This document shows, one piece after another, positions 23,327-31,202 of a DNA stretch of 59,843 nucleotides (its first letter is position 1; each line of letters starts with the position of its first letter). This DNA is from Oscillospiraceae bacterium (GTDB taxonomy: Bacteria; Bacillota; Clostridia; Oscillospirales; Oscillospiraceae), in contig JAFUFT010000018.1 in NCBI GenBank assembly GCA_017469795.1, positions 1 through 59,843 on the forward strand, given 5' to 3'. Position numbers and translations under genes: made by a program. The notes beneath the pieces are model-generated. The model was not told the DNA's origin. It was given only the letters and a program-made list of their open reading frames with translations, and did not search any database.

Positions 23327-23989
23327 TTATCTGTAGTAGTCGAAGGCCTTCTCGATGCGCTCCATCACGAAGGCCACCACATAGTTGAACACATAATAGA
23401 ACACTGCCGCCGCCACAAACGTGAGCATGCCCGGGGAGTTTGGCGCCACAGCGATCTGCTTGGCCCGGGTGAACATCTCCACCGTGCCGATCACGGAGGC
23501 CAGGGAGGTGTCCTTGACCAGAGTGATGACTTCGTTGGTCACGGGGGGCAGCACACGCTTGACCATCTGGGGCAGAATGATCTTGAAGAAGGTCTGACCC
23601 CGGGTATATCCGAGCACCTGGGCGGCCTCCCGCTGTCCGTCGGAGATGGCCTCGATGCCGGCGCGGTAGATCTCGCCAAAGTAGGCGGCGTAGTTGATGA
23701 CAAAGGCCACGATCACCGCCGCGAAGCGCCAGTTGGCCGGCAGAGAGAGTCCCAGCAGCAGGCTGGGGCCGAAATAGACCACCATCAGCTGCAGCATCAG
23801 GGGCGTGCCGCGCATGATGGAGATATAGACTTTGATCGCCCCGCGCACGACTCCGTAGCGGGACATCCTCCCCAGCGCCACCGGCAGGCCCAGCAGAAGC
23901 GAGCCGATCAGCGTCAGGAAAAAGATCGCCAGCGTGGTGAGAAAGCCCTGGGCCAGCAATCCGAGCATGGTTTGAATGGTCATAAGCAA
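23327..23989 (-). CDS. Amino acid ABC transporter, permease
   Basis: 220-residue HisM/GlnP-type permease with about five membrane spans. The EAA loop that docks to the ATPase reads SDGQREAAQVLGYTRGQTFF (about 128-147). A single permease gene implies a homodimer. It sits between the binding-protein gene (70-base gap with a hairpin) and the ATPase gene. Confidence 0.94.
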   Translation of the reverse strand: MLMTIQTMLGLLAQGFLTTLAIFFLTLIGSLLLGLPVALGRMSRYGVVRGAIKVYISIMRGTPLMLQLMVVYFGPSLLLGLSLPANWRFAAVIVAFVINYAAYFGEIYRAGIEAISDGQREAAQVLGYTRGQTFFKIILPQMVKRVLPPVTNEVITLVKDTSLASVIGTVEMFTRAKQIAVAPNSPGMLTFVAAAVFYYVFNYVVAFVMERIEKAFDYYR

Positions 23990-24014
23990 CTCCTGTCACA
24001 GAAATCGTCAGGAA

Positions 24015-24039
24015 GGGCGGAGGCTGTTGGCCTCCGCCC
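24015..24039 (-). promoter_or_regulatory. Intercistronic hairpin between binding protein and permease
   Basis: Perfect 10-bp GC stem (24015-24024 with 24030-24039) without a T-run. Such hairpins after a binding-protein gene usually stabilise the upstream mRNA or cut read-through, giving more binding protein than permease. Confidence 0.6.
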
Positions 24040-24059
24040 AGCGACACTTGGTTTGCGGT

Positions 24060-24842
24060 TTACTTCACCAGGCAGAGGCTCTCAAGCACCAGGCCGTCGT
24101 CCACGTAATCCTGGGCGATCTTCAGCATGGTGCCGTCCTCGGCCATCTCCAGAAGGACCTTGTTCACCGCGTCCCGCAGCTCCGTATTGCCCTTCAGGAA
24201 GCCAACGGCGTACTGCTCGGTGCTGATGGGCTCCTCCAGGATGATGTAGTCGCCGTCGTTGCTGCCGATCTGATAGGTGGCAACGCCCAGATCAGCGGCA
24301 ATGGCGTCCACGCTGCCCTGCTTGAGCTCCATAAAGCCCATGTTGTAGTCCGCCAGTTCCACGACCTGTCCCAGAGATCCCTTCAGGGTCTCGTTGTCGT
24401 TGATCGCGTCCACGGCGGAGGAAGCGGCCTGGGCCATCATGGTCTTGCCGGCCAGATCTGCGAGGCTGGTGATCCCGGAGTCAGCCCGGACCACGGCCAC
24501 GATGCTGTTGTCCACATAGGGATCAGACCAGGTGTATTCGTCCTCACGGCCGGTGTAGGTAAAGCCGTTCCAGATGCAGTTGATGTTGCCGGAAGAAAGC
24601 TCCGTATCCTTGCTGTTCCAGTCGATGGCCACCGCCTCGAACTCCCAGCCCAGCCGGTTGCAGACCTCTTTGGCCAGGGCCAGATCAAAACCGTCATAAC
24701 TGCCGTCCTCGGCCAGGAAGCCGAAGGGCGGGAACTCCGCGTCAAAGCCGACCACAAGCTTTCCGGTTTCAGACTTGCCGCCGCAGGCGCAGAGAGAAAG
24801 CACCATCGCCAGCGCGAGTACTACGCAAAAAATCTTTTTCAT
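24060..24842 (-). CDS. Amino acid ABC transporter, substrate-binding lipoprotein
   Basis: 260-residue lipoprotein with signal peptide and lipobox LCAC (lipidated Cys at about residue 20). The family 3 solute-binding fold begins GKLVVGFDAEFPPFGF, with the typical acidic GFDLALAKEV segment after it and the ligand-binding hinge near MMAQAAS. It captures a polar amino acid outside the membrane. The ATG at 24842 is ten bases from GGAGG; the in-frame TTG at 24848 is too close. It is the first gene of a four-gene operon ending in a racemase. Confidence 0.93.
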   Translation of the reverse strand: MKKIFCVVLALAMVLSLCACGGKSETGKLVVGFDAEFPPFGFLAEDGSYDGFDLALAKEVCNRLGWEFEAVAIDWNSKDTELSSGNINCIWNGFTYTGREDEYTWSDPYVDNSIVAVVRADSGITSLADLAGKTMMAQAASSAVDAINDNETLKGSLGQVVELADYNMGFMELKQGSVDAIAADLGVATYQIGSNDGDYIILEEPISTEQYAVGFLKGNTELRDAVNKVLLEMAEDGTMLKIAQDYVDDGLVLESLCLVK

Positions 24843-24887
24843 GATCAATATTCCTCCAAAATTGTGTTGATTCTATGATTCGGTAAT

Positions 24888-24916
24888 ATGGTAGCACACT
24901 ATTTTGCTAAAGTAAA
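24888..24916 (-). promoter_or_regulatory. Promoter of the amino-acid ABC operon
   Basis: On the minus strand TTTACT (24911-24916), 17 bases, TACCAT (24888-24893). Confidence 0.45.
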
Positions 24917-24937
24917 GCATTTTCCGGAGGAACCGCT

Positions 24938-24972
24938 GAAAAAAGAGCAGGAACGGATCTCTCCGTTCCTGC
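24938..24972 (-). terminator. Terminator of the orphan solute-binding protein gene
   Basis: 11-bp perfect stem (24947-24957 with 24962-24972) followed on the minus strand by TCTTTTTTC. Confidence 0.9.
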
Positions 24973-24985
24973 CCGGATCTATATG

Positions 24986-26761
24986 TTATTCCATGCAGCG
25001 ATCATAGGCGCTCTGCTCCGCGGCGATGCACTCGTCGATGCTCATCTCATGGAGCCTTGCCACGAAGGAATCCCACTGGTCAAATCCGATATCGCCGGAA
25101 ATGAACTGGGGGATCGTCTCGCAGGCGTAGGTCAGAATGTCAGTGCCGTAGTAGCCCGCCGTCTCCGTCTCATCGGTGTTCATGGTCACGTTGGTGGGGA
25201 TGAAGTATTCCCCGTCCATGTTGGAAGTCCAGACCTCCCACGCCTCGTTCTTGAGATCCGTATTGTATTCCGCCGTGGCGTAGAGGATCATCATGGAGGA
25301 GCAGAGGGTATAGGGCCGGCGGATGCGGAGCATGTTCTGCACGTCCACACCGTACTCGTTGTTCACCACCGCGTCGGTGAACCGGGGGGTGTTGTTCTCG
25401 TCGAGCTCATAGTCGACGCCCTCAAAGCCGTAGTTGTAGAACAGGATGCCGTCCTCGGAGTAGAGATAATCCAGGAAACGCATGGCGGTCTCCACATCCT
25501 CGCAGCAGGAGGTGACGTAGGTGTTGTCGGAGTCGGTCAGCAGGGAAGTGGAGGTCAGGTGATCCTTCCCGCCCTTCTCCAGGGTCAGGTTGGGGACGCA
25601 GGTCACCGGGAAGTAGATGTTGTTAATGCCCTCGCCGGAGGTACACCAGACGCCCACGGTGCCGTTTGCGGTCATCTCGCCCAGAACACCGCCCATGGGA
25701 TCATACTGGATGGAGGCAAAGTCCCGGGCGAACAGGCCCTCATTGTACCACTTGTTCATCTCCATCAGATAGTCCTTGTAGCCGTCCTCCAGCAGGGTGC
25801 AGCGAACCTCGCCGTCCACCACGTAATAGGGCAGGCTGGTGCTGAAGCCGTCGGCGGCAAAGGAAGCCACATCATAGCCCACCACCAGGCCGTTGATGGT
25901 GCACTGGGCATTCATGTACAGGGGGGTAATGTCGTCATAGGCGTCCCGGAAGGTGGTCAGAACAGAGAACATCTCATCGTAGGTTTTCGGCACATCCAGG
26001 CCCTGCTCCTCCAGCCAGTCCTTCCGGATCACCATGCCCTGGTTCTGGACGAAGTTGTCGTAGGGGCTGCGGTAGGCCAGGACCCGTCCGTCGCTGCGGA
26101 AAATGCCCGCCTCGTCGGGGTTGGAGTCGATGAGATACTGGTAGTTGGGGGAATACTCGGGCAGCAGGTCCGTCAGATCCACGATGACCTCGTCCGTGGC
26201 CGCCGCGGTGTCTCCGCCGGCATAGAGGAGGTTGGAGATAATGGCGGGGTAGTCCCCGGAGGCGATGGCGATGTTCATCTTCTCCGATGCGGTCCAGAAG
26301 TCGATCTCCGTGTAGTCGATGGTCACGCCGGTCCGGTTCTGCAGTTCCTGGATGGCATCCAGATCCTGAAGCTCGCTGAGGCCCAGCTCACCCAACGGTC
26401 CCATCAGATTCAGGGCGGTGCGCATCCAGGTCAGGGCGGCGCCATCCTCGGAGATGGGCAGCTCATAAGTGTTGGAGTAGTGCAGCCGGGCGGTGTCGCT
26501 GCCGGGGAAGTTGATCCGGGGCGCATACCCTTCTTCGGCCGGCTCCTCCGCCGGCTCCTCTGCAGAGGCCGCCTCGGCCGGTTCCTCCGCCTGGGGCGCT
26601 TCCGCCGGTTCCGCCTCTGTCCCGGCGGCCTGCTCCGTTTCCGCCGAAGCGGCGCTTGCGGCCGGTTCCGCGCTGGAGGCAGCGCTTCCGGCGCCGCAGC
26701 CCGCCAACAGGCTCAGGACCATCACGGCCGCAAGCAGCAGGGCAATCCAATTCTTTTTCAT
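24986..26761 (-). CDS. Orphan extracellular solute-binding lipoprotein (family 1, LplA-like)
   Basis: 591 residues. It has a signal peptide with lipobox LAGC (Cys near residue 22), then an Ala/Glu/Pro low-complexity linker of about 55 residues, then a large family 1 binding fold (EKMNIAIASGDYPAIISN, GMVIRKDWLEEQGLDVPKTYDE). The family usually serves oligosaccharide ABC importers with LplB/LplC-type permeases, but none is present here. The start at 26761 (MKKNW) follows AAGGAG by eight bases. It is related to the proteins at 31203-32915 and 34119-35885, but has no small Pro/Gly-rich partner next to it. Confidence 0.87.
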   Translation of the reverse strand: MKKNWIALLLAAVMVLSLLAGCGAGSAASSAEPAASAASAETEQAAGTEAEPAEAPQAEEPAEAASAEEPAEEPAEEGYAPRINFPGSDTARLHYSNTYELPISEDGAALTWMRTALNLMGPLGELGLSELQDLDAIQELQNRTGVTIDYTEIDFWTASEKMNIAIASGDYPAIISNLLYAGGDTAAATDEVIVDLTDLLPEYSPNYQYLIDSNPDEAGIFRSDGRVLAYRSPYDNFVQNQGMVIRKDWLEEQGLDVPKTYDEMFSVLTTFRDAYDDITPLYMNAQCTINGLVVGYDVASFAADGFSTSLPYYVVDGEVRCTLLEDGYKDYLMEMNKWYNEGLFARDFASIQYDPMGGVLGEMTANGTVGVWCTSGEGINNIYFPVTCVPNLTLEKGGKDHLTSTSLLTDSDNTYVTSCCEDVETAMRFLDYLYSEDGILFYNYGFEGVDYELDENNTPRFTDAVVNNEYGVDVQNMLRIRRPYTLCSSMMILYATAEYNTDLKNEAWEVWTSNMDGEYFIPTNVTMNTDETETAGYYGTDILTYACETIPQFISGDIGFDQWDSFVARLHEMSIDECIAAEQSAYDRCME

Positions 26762-26801
26762 TTGTCGCACTCCTTTTCTGTTTTTTCTTCTTGACACCCC
26801 C

Positions 26802-26830
26802 ATTGTACCGTAAACCCTGGTTCTTTGAAA
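26802..26830 (-). promoter_or_regulatory. Promoter of the orphan binding-protein gene
   Basis: On the minus strand TTTCAA (26825-26830), 17 bases, TACAAT (26802-26807). It overlaps the in-frame start at 26803, ruling that start out. Confidence 0.45.
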
Positions 26831-26893
26831 AGTTATAAGATTGGAACTGCTGTGCGATTATCTGACATATGGCCCACAGCTTCGGGCCATCGG

Positions 26894-26925
26894 AAAAGTC
26901 CCTGATGCGCAGAGGCATCAGGGAC
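26894..26925 (-). terminator. Terminator of the FAD-dependent dehydrogenase gene
   Basis: 11-bp perfect stem (26898-26908 with 26915-26925) followed on the minus strand by TTTT. Confidence 0.82.
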
Positions 26926-26932
26926 TCGTTTC

Positions 26933-28300
26933 CTATTTCCGGGCAATCTCCCGGGCCACAAAGACGCCGCTGGCGGAGGCGTGGGACAGGGAGTGGGTGA
27001 TGCCGCTGCCATCCCCGATCACATAGAGGCCCGGGCAGCGGGTCTCCAGATGCTCGTCCACGGCCACCTCCATGTTGTAGAACTTCACCTCCACCCCGTA
27101 GAGCAGGGTGTCGTCGTTGGCGGTGCCCGGGGCGATCTTGTCCAGGGCGTAGATCATCTCGATGATCCCGTCCAGGATGCGCTTGGGCAGCACCAGGCTC
27201 AGATCTCCCGGCGTGGCGCCCAGGGTGGGCGTGGTAAAGGACTCCTCGATCCGCTTGGGGGTGCTGCGCTGGCCCCGGATCAGATCCCCGAACCGCTGGA
27301 CCATGACGCCGCCGCCCAGCATATTGCTCAGCCGTGCGATGCTCTCACCGTAGCCGTTGGAGTCCTTGAAGGGCTCGGAGAAGTGCTTGGCCACCAGCAG
27401 GGCAAAGTTGGTGTTCTCCGTCTGGCGGGCGGGATCCTCAAAACTGTGGCCGTTGACGGTGACGATGCCGTTGGTGTTCTCGTTGACCACCGCGCCCTTG
27501 GGATTCATGCAGAAGGTCCGCACCAGGTCCCCGTATTTCTCCGTCCGGTAGACGATCTTGCTCTCGTAGAGCTCGTCGGTCAGATGGGAGAACACCTCCG
27601 CCGGCAGCTCCACCCGGACGCCCAGGTCCACCCGGTTCGATTTGGTCTCGATGCCGATCTCCCGGCAGGTACGCTCCATCCATTTGCTGCCGCTGCGGCC
27701 CACGGAGATGACGCACTGCCGGCACCGATAGGCCGTGCCGCCGCTGCGGATCTCATATCCATCCTCCAGCACCGCCACCGTTTCCACGGGACTGTCGAAG
27801 AAGAAGTCCACCCGGGTCCGGAGGTGGGCATAGAGGTTCTCCAGCACCACATAGTTGATGTCTGTGCCCAGATGTCTCACCGACGCGTCCAGCAGGTGCA
27901 GGTCGTTCTGTATGCACAGCTTCTTGAATTTCGTCCCGGCGGTGGAATAGAGCTTCGTGCCTGCGCCGCCGAACTGCATATTCAGACTGTCCACATAGTG
28001 CATCAGCTCCAGCGCCTGTTTTTTTCCGATATACTCGTAGAGGGTGCCGCCGAAATCGTTGGTGATATTGTACTTCCCGTCGGAAAAGGCGCCCGCGCCG
28101 CCGAACCCGCTCATGATGGAGCAGCTTCTGCAGCCGATGCAGGATTTGATCTTATCCCCGTCGATGGGACATTTCCGGTCCCGCAGGGCGTGTCCTCCTT
28201 CAAAGACCGCCACCCGCAGCTCCGGCCGCAGCTTGGTCAGCTCATAGGCGGTAAAGACGCCGCCGGGTCCCGCGCCGATCACGATCACATCATAGTCCAT
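26933..28300 (-). CDS. FAD-dependent dehydrogenase (COG2509-type NAD-utilising dehydrogenase)
   Basis: 455-residue cytoplasmic flavoprotein. An N-terminal FAD site (VIVIGAGPGGVFTAYEL, residues 5-21) is followed by a cysteine cluster (KCPIDGDKIKSCIGCRSC, about 43-60) and GFGGAGAFSDGKYN, which together are characteristic of this uncharacterised dehydrogenase group. The C-terminal GDGSGITHSLSHASASG closes the FAD site. The reaction is unknown. It lies downstream of the symporter gene, behind the hairpin at 28315-28359, and ends at its own terminator. Confidence 0.85.
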   Translation of the reverse strand: MDYDVIVIGAGPGGVFTAYELTKLRPELRVAVFEGGHALRDRKCPIDGDKIKSCIGCRSCSIMSGFGGAGAFSDGKYNITNDFGGTLYEYIGKKQALELMHYVDSLNMQFGGAGTKLYSTAGTKFKKLCIQNDLHLLDASVRHLGTDINYVVLENLYAHLRTRVDFFFDSPVETVAVLEDGYEIRSGGTAYRCRQCVISVGRSGSKWMERTCREIGIETKSNRVDLGVRVELPAEVFSHLTDELYESKIVYRTEKYGDLVRTFCMNPKGAVVNENTNGIVTVNGHSFEDPARQTENTNFALLVAKHFSEPFKDSNGYGESIARLSNMLGGGVMVQRFGDLIRGQRSTPKRIEESFTTPTLGATPGDLSLVLPKRILDGIIEMIYALDKIAPGTANDDTLLYGVEVKFYNMEVAVDEHLETRCPGLYVIGDGSGITHSLSHASASGVFVAREIARK

Positions 28301-28314
28301 TGAAAATCCTCCCA

Positions 28315-28359
28315 GAAAAAGAATGGTTGACTACCGGCTTCGAAAACCAGTAGTCAACC
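28315..28359 (-). terminator. Terminator or attenuator between the symporter and dehydrogenase genes
   Basis: 13-bp stem with one G-U pair (28325-28337 with 28347-28359), followed on the minus strand by ATTCTTTTT just before the dehydrogenase ribosome-binding site (GGGAGG). No promoter lies between hairpin and gene, so it could attenuate the dehydrogenase gene rather than simply end the symporter transcript. Confidence 0.6.
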
Positions 28360-28471
28360 ATTTACGGCGGTTGGTAGAAACGTCCGTCCATATCACGGAC
28401 TTATACAGCGTTCTTCAGGCAAAGCCAATTCATTCTATCACAAATTTCGGAAATGTAAAGGCCTTTTTGCG

Positions 28472-29914
28472 TCAGAGCCGCTCGCCCTCCTTTTGGGGGA
28501 AGATCAGGCTGAACACGATGATGGTCAGGCAGGCCAGCACCACGCCCAGATAGGTCTCGGAGATGGCGAAGGAGCCGATGTACAGGGGGTATTTCCCGGT
28601 GGCGATCTTCACGCCCACCCAGGCGATGCAGCATAGGAACGTCACCAGTACGCCGGTGCACACGCCCCGCTCGGAGGTGTATTTCCAGTACATGCCGAAG
28701 AGGATCACGATGAACAGCACGCCCCGGAGGGTATAGGCCGCATAGACCAGATCCAGCACCGCAGAGGAGTTCACCAGGGCGATGGCCATCAGGCAGCACA
28801 GCACGCCGGAGACCGCCGTGCCGATCCGAGCCATCCTGGTGATCTGGGTGTCCGGCGCGGAGGGGTTGATCCGCTGCTGGTAGATGTCCTTGGTAAACAT
28901 AGTGGCGGAGGCCAGGATGATGGGAGACACGGTGGAGAGCACCGCCGCCAGGATTGAGGCCAGAATGATTCCGCCCACCACAGGCGGGAAATGCATGATC
29001 AGGGTGGTATAGGCCAGCTTGGCGTCGGTGATGGGGGCCAGGATCCCGGTCTCGGACATGACTCGGGCCGACATGCCCAGCATGCAGGTAAACAGACCGA
29101 AGGGCGCCACCACCAGGACGGAGATCAGGCAGGCTCTTTTCGCCACCTTGGGGTCCTTGGCTGCAAGGACCGGCTGAATACTGGCCTGGGCCGCGCCGGC
29201 GGACAGAACCGACGCAACGATCCAGGAGGTGACCTTGGAGGCGCCTACGCCGAACATGGAGAAATGGTGGGTTCCTTCCGCAGCGTCAATGGCGTCCATG
29301 GCGGTCTTGAAACCGCCGAAGCCGCCCATCTCCCGTAAGGCCAGCACCACCGCCAGGATCATGCCGAAATACATGAACCCGATATGGAGTTTGTTGGTGG
29401 CCTCCACCGAGGTCATGCCGCCGGACATGGTGTAGACAATGAAAATCACCGCGAAAATGCAGCAGGTCACGGTAAAGTCCAGACCCAGCAGGCTCTGGCC
29501 CAGCTTGCCGGCAGCGATCATCTGGCTCAGGCCTACAGCGATCATCACAAAAATCAGAAGCACGCTGCATACGGTCCGGGATTTCGGTCCCACGACCTTT
29601 TCAATGATGCCCGGAATCGTAACCGAGCCATATTTCCGGTATTTTTCCGCAAAGAACAGGCCCATCATCAGCATACCGATGCCGTTGGCGATGGTGTACC
29701 ACCAGCCGGAAATGCCGGAGGTGAAGCCATACTCCGAACATCCCGTGGTGGCGGTGCCGCCCAGCCACTGGCCGCAGGCCACGCAGACGATGGCGAAAAC
29801 GCCCATGCCCGCGCCCACGAAGGAATCCGAGGATTTTGTCCTGCGGGAGGCAAGGATGCCAATCACCATGGTGAGCACAAAATAGACAATGATAATCAGT
29901 AATTGCCAGTTCAT
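28472..29914 (-). CDS. Sodium:solute symporter family protein
   Basis: 480-residue polytopic protein with about 13 hydrophobic segments, of the SSS family (LeuT fold). Family features are the N-terminal YFVLTMVIGILASRRTKSSDSFVGAG, CGQWLGGTATTGCSEYGF in the first core helix, and YTMSGGMTSVEATNKL in helix 5. It imports an organic solute with sodium; the substrate cannot be told. The start at 29914 follows AGGAGGG. It is the second gene after the cytidylate-kinase-like gene (20-base gap). Confidence 0.9.
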   Translation of the reverse strand: MNWQLLIIIVYFVLTMVIGILASRRTKSSDSFVGAGMGVFAIVCVACGQWLGGTATTGCSEYGFTSGISGWWYTIANGIGMLMMGLFFAEKYRKYGSVTIPGIIEKVVGPKSRTVCSVLLIFVMIAVGLSQMIAAGKLGQSLLGLDFTVTCCIFAVIFIVYTMSGGMTSVEATNKLHIGFMYFGMILAVVLALREMGGFGGFKTAMDAIDAAEGTHHFSMFGVGASKVTSWIVASVLSAGAAQASIQPVLAAKDPKVAKRACLISVLVVAPFGLFTCMLGMSARVMSETGILAPITDAKLAYTTLIMHFPPVVGGIILASILAAVLSTVSPIILASATMFTKDIYQQRINPSAPDTQITRMARIGTAVSGVLCCLMAIALVNSSAVLDLVYAAYTLRGVLFIVILFGMYWKYTSERGVCTGVLVTFLCCIAWVGVKIATGKYPLYIGSFAISETYLGVVLACLTIIVFSLIFPQKEGERL

Positions 29915-29934
29915 ACCGCTCCCTCCTCTTTCCC

Positions 29935-30537
29935 TCAGAGCTGATACATCCGGCAGATGGTCTCCACGCAGGCGTCGAAGCCCATGCGGTCCGGATTCAG
30001 GCAGGCATGATACAGGTCCGGGTCGTTCCAATCGGTTCCCGTGTAGTTCTTATAGTAGGTCTTTCTCGCCTTGTCCGTGCTGCGCAGGACCTTTCTCGCC
30101 TGCCGCTCCGGAAGCCCCAGCACGCCCATGGCCCGGTTGAGGCGGAACTCCACGCCCGCATGGATGAAAATGTCCAGCACGTCCTTCCGATCCCGCAGCA
30201 CATGGTTGGCGCAGCGTCCCACGATCACGCAGGGCCCCTGGGCCGCCACCTCCCGAATCAGCTGGAACTGGACCTCCGCCACCTTGGCCCCGGTGGGCAT
30301 CGGCGCTTCCGCGCTGGTGAAGTAATAGGCCGCCTCCGCCTGGGAATAGGCAAAGCGGGATTCCGGCTTTTCATCCAGGGCCTCCACCCGGTTCTCCCGC
30401 ACCCCGCTCTGCTCGGCGGCAGCGGTGATCAGAAACTTGTCGTAATAGGGAATGCACAGCTTGGTGGCAACCGCCTGGGCGATCTCGTTCCCGGTGCTTT
30501 CAAACTCCCGGTTGATGGTGATGATCTGATAACTCAT
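29935..30537 (-). CDS. Cytidylate kinase-like family protein (second paralogue)
   Basis: 200 residues, paralogous to the protein at 394-993. N-terminal P-loop region: IITINREFESTGNEIAQAVA; then IPYYDKFLITAAAEQSG and GPCVIVGRCANHVL. In the P-loop the GRQFGSGG of the first paralogue is NREFESTG, so the glycine-rich turn is altered. The start at 30537 follows AGGAGGG. It leads a transcript with a sodium:solute symporter, which suggests a role tied to the imported solute or to regulation rather than general CMP phosphorylation. That is inference. Confidence 0.82.
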   Translation of the reverse strand: MSYQIITINREFESTGNEIAQAVATKLCIPYYDKFLITAAAEQSGVRENRVEALDEKPESRFAYSQAEAAYYFTSAEAPMPTGAKVAEVQFQLIREVAAQGPCVIVGRCANHVLRDRKDVLDIFIHAGVEFRLNRAMGVLGLPERQARKVLRSTDKARKTYYKNYTGTDWNDPDLYHACLNPDRMGFDACVETICRMYQL

Positions 30538-30601
30538 AGAGGCCCTCCTTTTTCCTGACTGTAGATTTGTTTCCGGCAACGCGGCACTGCGCCACAATTT
30601 C

Positions 30602-30630
30602 AGTATATGGTGTTATACGTGCCTGCGCAA
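30602..30630 (-). promoter_or_regulatory. Promoter of the kinase-like/symporter operon
   Basis: On the minus strand TTGCGC (30625-30630), 17 bases, TATACT (30602-30607). Confidence 0.6.
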
Positions 30631-30666
30631 GTATCAAAAATATACAAGTCTTTTCGGATCAGGACA

Positions 30667-30707
30667 TAAAAAGACCGTCTCCCCGGACCTGTCGGTCCGG
30701 GGAGACG
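30667..30707 (-). terminator. Terminator of the binding-protein/small-partner unit
   Basis: 14-bp perfect stem (30676-30689 with 30694-30707) followed on the minus strand by GTCTTTTTATG. Confidence 0.9.
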
Positions 30708-30713
30708 TGATAC

Positions 30714-31172
30714 TTATTCCGCAATCCGTCCGCTCAGGGGCATGAAGCTCCGGAAGAAGGGCTTGACGCCGGCAGCGTATCCCACGATCTGGGCGGTGGA
30801 ATCGCTTAGCATCAGCACAAACCGGAAGATCTCCACGCCCTCCGATCCCGCGTAGGCCGTGAAGGAGATGGCGAACTCGCTTTCCACGATGTCGTCGATC
30901 TTCTGGCAGCCATGCTCGGATTTCAGCACGCCCTTGATCACACCGTCCTTCTCCTCCATGGTCAGCACATATTCCTGCGCCGGCATGACGGGGGCGGGAC
31001 CGTCACCCCGCTCCGGGCCGCCTGCGGGAAGGCCGTCCGGCGCGTCCTGGGGAGGCCCGGAGGGGCCTTCCGGTTTGCAGCCGGGATAGTACTCAATCGA
31101 GCCCGGGGTCATGGCAAAGCCCGGCAGGCTCAGGCCGAAATGCATCTGGAATTCCAGTTTTTTTGCAATCAT
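30714..31172 (-). CDS. Small protein with Pro/Gly-rich segment, partner of the upstream binding protein
   Basis: 152 residues, family not recognised. There is no signal peptide. Residues 33-65 are Pro/Gly/Asp-rich (CKPEGPSGPPQDAPDG and on). The last 85 residues form a compact beta-rich region. That region matches the protein at 35922-36308: SEHGCQKIDD against TEHGSQDVMD, then SFTAYAGSEGVEIF against SFRAMLGSAGDELF. It lies 30 bases downstream of an orphan solute-binding lipoprotein gene, the same order as at 34119-36308. The alternating strand/turn pattern suggests a small beta-barrel; its function is unknown. Confidence 0.72.
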   Translation of the reverse strand: MIAKKLEFQMHFGLSLPGFAMTPGSIEYYPGCKPEGPSGPPQDAPDGLPAGGPERGDGPAPVMPAQEYVLTMEEKDGVIKGVLKSEHGCQKIDDIVESEFAISFTAYAGSEGVEIFRFVLMLSDSTAQIVGYAAGVKPFFRSFMPLSGRIAE

Positions 31173-31202
31173 ATCTGCTTTATCTCCTTTCTCTCACGGG
31201 GA

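Noticed and set aside
24983..26794. Open frame antisense to the orphan binding lipoprotein; similar frames at 30912-32948 and 38331-40121
   Set aside because: Each mirrors a real gene with signal peptide, ribosome-binding site and family motifs; none has its own ribosome-binding site or a recognisable product.
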